DNA from: Planctomycetaceae bacterium
GTDB lineage: Bacteria; Planctomycetota; Planctomycetia; Pirellulales; Thermoguttaceae
Direction: 5' to 3'
DNA: 5,246 nt
Assembly: GCA_031267635.1 (NCBI GenBank)
Contig: JAIRYX010000198.1
Coordinates: 1-5,246 of the forward strand
Shown: piece by piece, positions 1-5,172 of the stretch
Position numbering within the stretch: position 1 is the stretch's first letter
Layout: each line of letters starts with the position of its first letter
Notes under the pieces: model-generated
Seen by the model: only the letters and a program-made list of their open reading frames with translations
Told to the model about the DNA's origin: nothing
Database searches by the model: none
Program-made: the position numbers and the translations under genes

Positions 1-75
1 GTTGGGCGAGATTTTCGACAAAAGGAGAACTTGGTCTTGTCCTTTTTGTTGGCAGTTGTTAGAATTCCGTTTTTT

Positions 76-336
76 ATGAGTACAACAACATTCTCACCGT
101 CGTCGAGTCGTCCCGAAGCAAACCTCAAAGAGATTCGTCGTCAACTCGACGAAGCCCTACAAGAATTCAACTCGTTGGACATGAGACCTGGCGCATCTCT
201 GTGCGATTTCGAATATCGTGTCAAACAATGTTCTGACAAAATTGCTTCCCTCAAAATTGCAGAAAAACTCCAGCTGCAACTCATCAACCAGTCTGCCCGT
301 GAAGCCGAAACAGAGTTACAAAAAAAAAGTTCTTGA
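76..336 (+). CDS. ISKra4-like orfA, N-terminal part of transposase
   Basis: This short reading frame gives 86 residues from the ATG at 76. After a Ser/Thr/Pro-rich start (MSTTTFSPSSSRP) it is mostly charged and amphipathic (LKEIRRQLDEALQEF, later KIASLKIAEKLQLQLINQ), consistent with a helical or coiled-coil segment. It has no catalytic motif. It ends in KKSS-stop just past an A9 run (320-328) and overlaps the transposase frame. I read it as the N-terminal segment of a frameshifted full-length transposase. TTG codons in the same frame at 31 and 37 could be starts, and AAGGAG at 22-27 is 9 bases before the TTG at 37. They would add a hydrophobic stretch (LSFLLAVVRIPFF) that is odd for a DNA-binding protein, so I prefer 76. 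The start choice is uncertain. Confidence 0.6.
   Translation: MSTTTFSPSSSRPEANLKEIRRQLDEALQEFNSLDMRPGASLCDFEYRVKQCSDKIASLKIAEKLQLQLINQSAREAETELQKKSS
320..328 (+). other. A9 slippery run, candidate -1 frameshift site
   Basis: Nine consecutive A residues lie where orfA and the transposase frame overlap. In the orfA frame the ribosome reads CAA AAA AAA AGT. Slipping back one base on A-AAA-AAA gives AAA AAG TTC TTG, which enters the transposase frame that is open from 303. The joined protein would be about 478 residues from the ATG at 76 and would run through KKKFLIFAEP into GWREIRVLFLGG, a stretch expected before the GFYPELALLGI motif in this family. RNA polymerase slippage on the same run would give the same product. 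I did not identify a downstream stimulatory structure. Confidence 0.6.
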
Positions 337-1511
337 TCTTTGCAGAGCCATCGCCGTTTCGTATTCGTGGATGGCGTGAAATCCGAGTTCTCTTTCTCGG
401 CGGTGTCGAGATTGTCCTTGTCGCACGTTTTTTCGCCTCCAGTAAATCTCGTTCCGAAAAAGGTCAGGGTTTTTATCCCGAGCTTGCGTTGCTGGGCATC
501 GTTGACCGGCTCTCTCCGGCAATCCGCGATCTGATTGCCAAGTCGGCTGCCTCCCTGGGTTCTCTGCGGGATGCCCACTCCGCACTCACCGAACAGGGGA
601 TTTATGTTTCCGTAACCCGCATTTCAACCGCTGTTCGTTCCACCGCTGCCCAAGCACGAACCTTGCGGGACAACGATCCGTCTCTCAAAACACTGGAAAT
701 TCAAGGGCGAAAAATAATAGTATCGGTTGATGGCGGACGAATTCGTATCAGAAAAGACAAAAAGGGAAAGAAAACGCACAAAAAGAGAACCCGCTATTCG
801 ACGGACTGGCGTGAACCCAAATTGCTTTGCATTTACTTTCTTGACGCGAATGGTCAAGTGGATCGTTCGATTCCTCCTATCCTCGATGGAACCCTGTCCC
901 AGGTGGACGAGATCTTTAAGATGTTGTGCAATTATCTTTCGTTGCTCCCAATCAATTCCGAAACGGAAGTACTTTTTGTTTCAGACGGAGCCGATTGTTT
1001 GTGGAAGCGGGTTCCTTGGATCGAAAAAACGGTACGAGAAAAGGGTGGGCGGTTTCATTGCTTGTTGGATTATTATCACATGAAAGGCTATCTGCACGCG
1101 ATGGCAGAGGCGGTCAATGGAGGGACGAAAAAGAAACGGACACGATGGATTCATCGTATGACCGGATTGCTGTTTCAAGGTAACAATATCTCATTCGAGT
1201 TGGAAGTGAAATCGTTGCAGAAAAACAGCCGCAAAGGAACGGTTTTACGCAACGCCGGGAATTACTTATTGAAACATTCGCACGCGGGACACATGAATTA
1301 CGCAGACGCAAAACGGTTAAAATTACCGATTGGCAGCGGGGTGATTGAAAGCACTGTCCGAAGGGTCGTCAATCTGAGACTAAAAGGCGCAAGCGTGTAT
1401 TGGAAAGAAAGCAACGCCGAAGACATGCTCCTCTTGCGATGTCTCTATAAAGCAAAACGATGGAAAAACATTCAAAAACAAGGGATTACAATCAAAAATA
1501 CAAATATCTAA
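333..1511 (+). CDS. ISKra4-like DDE transposase (orfB)
   Basis: This is the catalytic part of a transposase that cuts and moves the surrounding element. Numbering from a nominal TTG at 333 gives 392 residues. GWREIRVLFLGG and GFYPELALLGI (13-56) are followed by a helical region (SPAIRDLIAKSAASLGSLRD, 61-80) that resembles the helix-turn-helix region of ISKra4 transposases. The RNase H-like core shows VSVDGGR (D133), FVSDGAD (D218), LLDYYHMKGYL (D246, a family hallmark) and LPIGSGVIES (E339). D133, D218 and E339 are the likely DDE triad. The C-terminus is short and basic. The TTG has no ribosome binding site, so translation probably comes from orfA by -1 frameshifting at 320-328. No stop or damage interrupts the core, so the element may still be active. 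ISKra4 assignment is from motif recognition; UPF0236/ISLre2-like transposases share the general layout but fit less well. Confidence 0.85.
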   Translation: MIFAEPSPFRIRGWREIRVLFLGGVEIVLVARFFASSKSRSEKGQGFYPELALLGIVDRLSPAIRDLIAKSAASLGSLRDAHSALTEQGIYVSVTRISTAVRSTAAQARTLRDNDPSLKTLEIQGRKIIVSVDGGRIRIRKDKKGKKTHKKRTRYSTDWREPKLLCIYFLDANGQVDRSIPPILDGTLSQVDEIFKMLCNYLSLLPINSETEVLFVSDGADCLWKRVPWIEKTVREKGGRFHCLLDYYHMKGYLHAMAEAVNGGTKKKRTRWIHRMTGLLFQGNNISFELEVKSLQKNSRKGTVLRNAGNYLLKHSHAGHMNYADAKRLKLPIGSGVIESTVRRVVNLRLKGASVYWKESNAEDMLLLRCLYKAKRWKNIQKQGITIKNTNI

Positions 1512-1537
1512 AACGCCCCCAAAATGAAAACGCTCCC
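1510..1537 (+). repeat. Doubled 11-bp motif at right IS end
   Basis: AAAACGCCCCC (1510-1520) is repeated with one mismatch as AAAACGCTCCC (1527-1537), start to start 17 bp apart. The outer copy forms the proposed right terminus of the insertion sequence. The inner copy overlaps the transposase stop codon. This could be a pair of transposase binding sites or a leftover of a one-sided end. I see no matching doubled motif at the left end. Confidence 0.5.
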
Positions 1538-1904
1538 ATTTTACTTTGTCTACTACTTGTTGCATATATTGTACCAATTCGACATCCATGCCAGTCACAA
1601 TATAACAAAGGACGACCATTACAAAAATCTTGGTTACACTTCATTGTCCACACATTGCGAACTTCACACTTTTGACTCAAGAGAGAAATAAAACAGCGTG
1701 GATTCTTCGCATCTGTCTGTTCCCGACATATTTAGTGCATAGTGTGTGTTCCCAATATGTAATATCACCTGATTCCTGAATGAAAACAAAACCAGCGTTG
1801 TTTAATAAATCATATAACGTAACTGATTTTCCATCAATAAGAGGATTGCCCTGGGAATTCCAAGTTGCTATTGTTGCAATTATTGGTAGTATAGTTCTTG
1901 ACAT
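1538..1904 (-). pseudogene. Broken DNase I/CdtB-like nuclease gene (EEP family)
   Basis: From ATG at 1904 the protein starts MSRTILPIIATIATWNSQG and continues to FVFIQESGD. TWN-x-QG (W15, N16, Q18, G19) and QESG (Q43, E44) match the first two active-site motifs of the endonuclease/exonuclease/phosphatase fold. Their spacing is closest to cytolethal distending toxin B-type DNases, where the Glu binds metal. The frame stops at 1677-1679. A one-base shift near the CT-rich stretch at 1677-1690 restores a continuation (EVRNVW, then NGRPLL, then GTIYATSSRQ), comparable to the RP..G and IHA segments of CdtB. The reading is then cut at 1537/1538 by the insertion sequence, so the C-terminal half would lie left of this window. 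In the ancestral arrangement an in-frame TAA lies upstream of 1904, supporting that start. It follows tssG in the same direction. A nuclease-like role is inferred from motifs only. Confidence 0.55.
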
Positions 1905-1915
1905 AATTATTTTAT

Positions 1916-1924
1916 ATGTTAATT
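1916..1924 (+). repeat. 9-bp target site duplication, left copy
   Basis: ATGTTAATT directly abuts the left inverted repeat and is identical to the copy at 2248-2256. The bases outside the two copies differ, so the duplication is exactly 9 bp on the outer side. Confidence 0.8.
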
Positions 1925-1938
1925 CACTCGTGTCCCAT
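1925..1938 (+). repeat. Left terminal inverted repeat of 323-bp element
   Basis: CACTCGTGTCCCAT pairs with the inverted copy at 2234-2247 with one mismatch (C versus A at the fifth base). The first eight bases are nearly self-palindromic (CACTCGTG). Confidence 0.8.
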
Positions 1939-2233
1939 TAAAGTGTTTTAATTTTTTTGTAAAATGTTAATTTTCAGATAGTTATGTAAAATTTTGACTT
2001 GCATCGACTTCAAATTATTTTTTTGGAGCGAAAGACTATCTCCTTATATTTACAGGTCAACATGTTTTCGCATAAACCAAATATCCTAAATTATTATAAC
2101 TTTTTTATCAAATTCTACAGATTTTTTAATTCTGTTACGATTTGAAAATGCCTATATTTCAAGCACTAAATGAAAATATTTACAGAAACAATAAAACATC
2201 TGTTCATAACTAGTTGATATAATTCGACTTATG

Positions 2234-2247
2234 ATGGGACACTAGTG
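2234..2247 (-). repeat. Right terminal inverted repeat of 323-bp element
   Basis: Read on the - strand this is CACTAGTGTCCCAT, the partner of 1925-1938. Its outermost eight bases, CACTAGTG, form a perfect palindrome. Confidence 0.8.
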
Positions 2248-2256
2248 ATGTTAATT
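2248..2256 (+). repeat. 9-bp target site duplication, right copy
   Basis: ATGTTAATT directly abuts the right inverted repeat, identical to 1916-1924. It ends 7 bases before the tssG stop codon, so tssG itself was not damaged by the insertion. Confidence 0.8.
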
Positions 2257-2263
2257 AAAAATT

Positions 2264-3250
2264 TTACTTCAAATTCAATCGAGTTTCACCGAATTTAGTT
2301 TGTACTTTGCCGGTTTCCCATTGTAATTCGCAATGTAAACCGTCGCCGACGTAAAAACGGAAGATATTTAATATTTCGTTGCGTTTTTTGTTTGTGTGCA
2401 AAGTTTTGACTCGGAGTACGAAGCCTGCGGATTGGTTCCAAAATCTTCCGCCGAGCATGGCGTTTTGACTGAGTTGGTGGTTTGCGCGACCAAGTTTTGT
2501 CCGGTCACGCTCTTCAACCCAAAGCCAACGCCCCTGAAATTCTTCAACCTTTGCCGTAACACCAAAACGTTCCGAAATAATTTTTTCTAACCCCGATGCA
2601 GTTTTTCGTCTATTCGCGAAAAGTATTGCGTGCGGTAAAAATCTTGCGTGTTCGGGTTTGCGTAACCCGTTTGTCAATAATCCGGCAATTGCGTACAAAT
2701 AATCCGCAAATTCCGTTTCAGCCGGATGTGTTTGCGAACCGCATCCGGGTCGCATCGGTTCCATCGCTCGATAAAAAAGCGAAATAAGCCGATGATTGAA
2801 AATGTCCAAAAAATCCCGAAGCCCCGTATCGCCCTGCTTAACACGGTCAAGAATCAATTCCGTAACAGGTACAGGCAACGGACCATGCAGTCCCGCCAAA
2901 CCAAGAAAATTGACACTCAAAACCGGTTTACCAATTTTATTATCATATTCATTTTCATTAATACCGTTTTTATCACCTTCAATATCGCCTTCGACAAAAT
3001 TGTTTTCAATAAAATTTTGTACATCGCTTGCCGGAAAATGTTGCGAAATATGCGACGCAAACCGAAACCGTTCTTTATCCGGCGAAACGGCGGCAATCTC
3101 TGGTAACGTTTCAACCGACAATGTTTTATCCGGCGACACATTATCCGGCAATGTTTGATTTTGCAACAATTTTACCGACTGCCAGAAATCAAACCGGTAC
3201 GGTTCTTTACGAAAATGTTCTATTAGCGTCAACGGGATAGGCTCTCTCAT
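2264..3250 (-). CDS. tssG: Type VI secretion system baseplate subunit TssG
   Basis: TssG (older names ImpH, VasB) joins TssE, TssF and TssK in the cytoplasmic baseplate wedge on which the contractile T6SS tail is built. The 328-residue protein shows the family order: EPYRFDFWQSVKLL (16-29), SVNFLGLAGLHGPLPVPVTELILDR (112-136, a hallmark), GDTGLRDFLDIFNHRLISLFYRA (140-162, a hallmark), ASGLEKIISERFGV (218-231), GRWLWVEERDRTKLG (240-254) and the FRFYVGDGLHCELQ tail (297-310). Length is close to the usual 330-360. The C-terminus stops a few residues short of the common LGW-type ending. Residues 80-106 form an acidic, Asn/Gly-rich insert (NFVEGDIEGDKNGINENEYD) before the hallmark. ATG at 3250 has no Shine-Dalgarno site. 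No tssF or other T6SS gene is in the window. Upstream and downstream junctions both carry inserted repeat elements, so it may be poorly expressed. Confidence 0.93.
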   Translation of the reverse strand: MREPIPLTLIEHFRKEPYRFDFWQSVKLLQNQTLPDNVSPDKTLSVETLPEIAAVSPDKERFRFASHISQHFPASDVQNFIENNFVEGDIEGDKNGINENEYDNKIGKPVLSVNFLGLAGLHGPLPVPVTELILDRVKQGDTGLRDFLDIFNHRLISLFYRAMEPMRPGCGSQTHPAETEFADYLYAIAGLLTNGLRKPEHARFLPHAILFANRRKTASGLEKIISERFGVTAKVEEFQGRWLWVEERDRTKLGRANHQLSQNAMLGGRFWNQSAGFVLRVKTLHTNKKRNEILNIFRFYVGDGLHCELQWETGKVQTKFGETRLNLK

Positions 3251-3261
3251 ATTAAATCACA

Positions 3262-3286
3262 TTAGGGAACTTCTAAATACCTCACC
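3262..3286 (+). repeat. Left arm of 25-bp inverted repeat
   Basis: Begins TTAGGGAACTTCTAAA and ends CTCACC. Mismatches to the right arm fall at arm positions 6, 17, 19 and 23. Confidence 0.7.
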
Positions 3287-3330
3287 TTCAACAAATTTGA
3301 CCATCGAAAAATAATATCTTACCGATATTG

Positions 3331-3355
3331 GGGGAGATTTTTAGAAGTTTCCTAA
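3331..3355 (-). repeat. Right arm of 25-bp inverted repeat
   Basis: Read on the - strand it begins TTAGGAAACTTCTAAA and ends CTCCCC, complementary to 3262-3286 at 21 of 25 positions. Confidence 0.7.
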
Positions 3356-3395
3356 ATACTAAAATTTTCATTTTAACCTCACAGTCGAATACAGC

Positions 3396-3441
3396 ACACA
3401 AAGTATTTTAAAAAATACAAAATACAAAAACAACTTTGTGT
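3396..3441 (+). repeat. 9-bp perfect inverted repeat in AT-rich spacer
   Basis: ACACAAAGT (3396-3404) and ACTTTGTGT (3433-3441) are perfect complements separated by 28 bases that include TATTTTAAAAAATA. It lies between the sulfatase stop and tssG. There is no T-run after the stem in either direction, so it does not look like a standard terminator. It resembles the CACAAAG-type degenerate repeats often seen between genes. Confidence 0.4.
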
Positions 3442-3459
3442 ACCTTTGTAATAAAAATT

Positions 3460-3479
3460 AAATCTGCGTAAATCTGCGG
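3460..3479 (+). repeat. Tandem 10-bp repeat AAATCTGCGK
   Basis: AAATCTGCGT (3460-3469) is followed directly by AAATCTGCGG (3470-3479), one mismatch in ten. I recall similar 'ATCTGCGTAAATCTGCGG' strings as dispersed intergenic repeats in several phyla; that link is from memory. The function is unknown. Confidence 0.45.
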
Positions 3480-3549
3480 ACTTCTCTCCGAGTTTGTGGT
3501 TAATAAAATAGACAATTACGTATCAATCAAACAAAATAAACCGCAACAA

Positions 3550-5004
3550 TTATTTTTCTGCATTCAGAATCAACGGGTCGCCGGTTTCTTTTTGTAATTT
3601 TATCAATTCGTCAAGGAGTTCCTGAATTTTTGTTGCGTATTGGGGTTTATCGGCAAGATTGTTGATTTCATCAGGATCGTTTTTTAAATCAAAAAGTAAA
3701 CGGATATTGTTTTCAAGATACACAATCAATTTGAAATTATCTTTTCGTACCATACGCTGTAACATCATGTACGCACCATAAACTGCAACATAATGTTGTT
3801 GTTCTTCGCCGTGAATCAACGGTAAAAGCGATTTGAATTGGATATGATCGGGAATACTAATTCCCGCAACATGAAGTGAAGTCGGCACAATATCCTGTAA
3901 ATAAACCGGTTCGGAAATACGTTGATTTTTGGGAAGTCCGGGACCGGCAACCAAAAGCGGAACCTTCACACTGTGTTCCAACAGATTTTGCTTACCGAAC
4001 AACCCATGAGAACCAACGGCTAATCCGTTATCCGCTGCCAAAAAAATATACGTATTCTCTTTTTTCCCTGATTTTTCCAGTGCGTCAACAATTCGTCCGA
4101 TTTGTGTATCAAGATGTGAAATAATCGCATAATATTCACGGCGATGGACTCGCACCGCATATTCAGTTCGTGGAAACGGAGCAAGTTTTTCGTCACGGAG
4201 TTCGGCAGAACAACCCATAACATCCTTATAAGGATTTTCCGGTAAAAAGTTTGCGGGAATATCCATGTTTTCCTGAGGATACCGGTCAACATATTCTTTG
4301 GGAGCCTGACGCGGGTCATGCGGCGAGTTGAATGCTAAATACATGAAGAACGGTTCGCTTTTTTGTGACGCATTGTTAATAAAACCAATCGCACTGTCGG
4401 CAAGTGATTCCGCCCAATGTTTTCCGTCATTGCCCCAATGTCCTTTGAATTGCGGATCAAAGGGTGACCAGACATCGTCTTCACCTTCCACCGGACGACG
4501 GTAAGATGATTCGACGGTCGGCGGCATTCCTCCACGCACAAGATCAACCTGATCAAATAAATTCCGTACAGGAACATTAACATGCCATTTTCCTGTGAAA
4601 TAGGTTGTATAACCGCCTTTTTTCAGAATTTGTGACCAGAATTCCGTTTCGGCAGATTTTTGCAACTGATATTCTGATCCGCCTTGTTTGATAGGACGAA
4701 AGTCATTTTCCACACGCCGCCGGGCATTCCATAGAAAACGTCCCGAATTAATCATAGAACGGCTTGCCACACAGATGGCTCCATGCCAACCGCCTTGATT
4801 ATAGGCATTGGTAAACGCAATTCCTTCCTGGACAAGTTTGTCTAAATTAGGCGTTTGAACAATCTTATGCCCCAATGCGGCAATCGTATTAAAAGACTGA
4901 TCATCTGTATAGATAAACAGAATATTCGGTTTTTCCGCCGCTTGTATAATAGTTACAAAATAAAATAATATCAATACACTAAAAAATCGGAATTTGTTTT
5001 TCAT
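3550..5004 (-). CDS. Exported sulfatase (type I, formylglycine-dependent)
   Basis: This enzyme should hydrolyse sulfate esters, probably on sulfated polysaccharides or similar substrates, outside the cytoplasm. The 484-residue protein starts with a signal peptide (MKNKFRFFSVLILFYFVTIIQAA, likely cut after A23). Motifs in order are NILFIYTDDQ (D34, D35 calcium ligands), ICVASRSMINSGR (C78 for formylglycine conversion, R82), TGKWH (K139, H141), SPHDPR (H229), HLDTQIGRIVDALE (297-310) and AADNG (D325, N326 metal ligands) followed by GSHGLFGKQNLLEHSVKVPLLVAGPG. The tail contains YDLKNDPDE-like LFDLKNDPDEINNLAD, usual for the family. The maturation motif is CxASR rather than CxPSR; this variant is common among planctomycete-type sulfatases as I recall them. 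Cys maturation needs a sulfatase-modifying enzyme, not seen here. The length is normal and all key residues are present. The exact substrate cannot be read. There is no clear Shine-Dalgarno site before ATG 5004. Confidence 0.95.
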   Translation of the reverse strand: MKNKFRFFSVLILFYFVTIIQAAEKPNILFIYTDDQSFNTIAALGHKIVQTPNLDKLVQEGIAFTNAYNQGGWHGAICVASRSMINSGRFLWNARRRVENDFRPIKQGGSEYQLQKSAETEFWSQILKKGGYTTYFTGKWHVNVPVRNLFDQVDLVRGGMPPTVESSYRRPVEGEDDVWSPFDPQFKGHWGNDGKHWAESLADSAIGFINNASQKSEPFFMYLAFNSPHDPRQAPKEYVDRYPQENMDIPANFLPENPYKDVMGCSAELRDEKLAPFPRTEYAVRVHRREYYAIISHLDTQIGRIVDALEKSGKKENTYIFLAADNGLAVGSHGLFGKQNLLEHSVKVPLLVAGPGLPKNQRISEPVYLQDIVPTSLHVAGISIPDHIQFKSLLPLIHGEEQQHYVAVYGAYMMLQRMVRKDNFKLIVYLENNIRLLFDLKNDPDEINNLADKPQYATKIQELLDELIKLQKETGDPLILNAEK

Positions 5005-5106
5005 CGAACTGAGTTTTTGTAAAAGTAATAGTCCTTTAATGCAACTATTTATATTATTGTTTCAATATTGTCGCACGTGAAAATTCGTAACAGTCTATTT
5101 TGTTTT

Positions 5107-5134
5107 TACCACAAAACGCACAAAATACACGAAC
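5107..5134 (-). repeat. Degenerate CACAAA-type intergenic repeat
   Basis: ACCACAAAACGCACAAAATACACGAA has three spaced CACAAA/CACGAA units. It resembles the widespread 'ACCACAAAG-ACACAAAG-ACACGAA' class of short intergenic repeats, and a related, more decayed stretch lies near 3434-3450 on the opposite strand. The assignment is by resemblance only. Confidence 0.3.
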
Positions 5135-5149
5135 ATTTAATTTTTATAA

Positions 5150-5168
5150 CAATTTAATTTATAAATTG
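5150..5168. promoter_or_regulatory. AT-rich inverted repeat before lipoprotein-like gene
   Basis: CAATTTA (5150-5156) and TAAATTG (5162-5168) are perfect complements around a 5-base loop, ending 4 bases before the ATG at 5173. It could be an operator or an mRNA leader hairpin for the downstream gene, but in such AT-rich DNA a chance match is plausible. I could not place a convincing promoter in the 5005-5172 region that separates the two divergent genes. Confidence 0.25.
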
Positions 5169-5172
5169 ATTT

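Larger units (their letters stand above)
4..1537 (+). mobile_element. ISKra4-like insertion sequence (two-ORF type)
   Basis: A DDE transposase gene preceded by a short overlapping orfA fills this stretch. The proposed left end reads GGGCGAGATTTTC (from 4). The reverse complement of the proposed right end reads GGGAGCGTTTTC (ending at 1537). These share GGG, an AG pair and TTTTC, a weak imperfect inverted repeat. From memory, ISKra4-family ends begin with GGG. The total would be about 1.53 kb. The right end is independently supported because a decaying nuclease-like reading frame on the - strand stops making sense exactly at 1538. Only 3 bases precede the left end. They (GTT) do not match the end of an 8- or 9-bp duplication of the right flank (ATTTTACT/T), so either the left end is slightly off or the duplication is lost. 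The transposase is certain enough; the exact ends are tentative. Confidence 0.65.
1925..2247. mobile_element. 323-bp MITE-like element with 9-bp target duplication
   Basis: The ends are CACTCGTGTCCCAT (1925-1938) and, inverted, CACTAGTGTCCCAT (2234-2247), matching at 13 of 14 positions. Weaker similarity continues inward (AAAGTG versus ATAAGT, allowing a gap). ATGTTAATT lies immediately outside both ends (1916-1924 and 2248-2256), a perfect 9-bp direct repeat. Inverted ends plus target duplication are direct signs of DNA transposition. The interior is very AT-rich and has no reading frame of note, so the element must have been moved by a transposase encoded elsewhere. A 9-bp duplication and such ends would fit an IS4-type parent, but that is a guess. 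It lies between tssG and the broken nuclease-like gene. Confidence 0.85.
3262..3355. mobile_element. 94-bp inverted-repeat element (small MITE) upstream of tssG
   Basis: A 25-bp left arm (3262-3286) pairs with the inverted right arm (3331-3355) at 21 of 25 positions, around a 44-bp AT-rich centre. The shared core is AACTTCTAAA. Each arm has TA at its outer edge (3263-3264 and 3353-3354). A TA target duplication with ends GGGAAC/GGAAAC is therefore possible, as in MITEs moved by IS630/Tc1 or some IS5-type transposases. It starts 11 bp upstream of the tssG ATG on the - strand, so a tssG transcript starting beyond it would carry the hairpin in its leader. With no longer duplication visible, an unrelated hairpin or terminator-like structure remains possible. 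Confidence 0.6.

Noticed and set aside
31..75. TTG start for orfA giving a membrane-like N-terminus
   Set aside because: AAGGAG at 22-27 is too close to 31, though it suits 37. The hydrophobic segment is unlikely in a transposase, and ATG 76 gives a more plausible soluble protein. Not fully excluded.
141..585. Two - strand frames opposite the start of the insertion sequence
   Set aside because: They are antisense to orfA and the transposase N-terminus and show no family features.
1460..1675. + strand frame of 71 codons across the right end of the insertion sequence
   Set aside because: It crosses the element border and is opposite the nuclease remnant, so it is a chance frame.
1939..2233. 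Possible small RNA or gene inside the 323-bp element
   Set aside because: The interior is AT-rich with many stops and no clear promoter-terminator pair or RNA fold that I could trace by eye.
2726..3158. Two overlapping + strand reading frames of 120-126 codons
   Set aside because: They lie wholly opposite tssG, whose family motifs are clear, and have no recognisable content or start signals.
4020..4583. Additional frames on both strands within the sulfatase
   Set aside because: They are shadows of a complete, motif-rich sulfatase gene.
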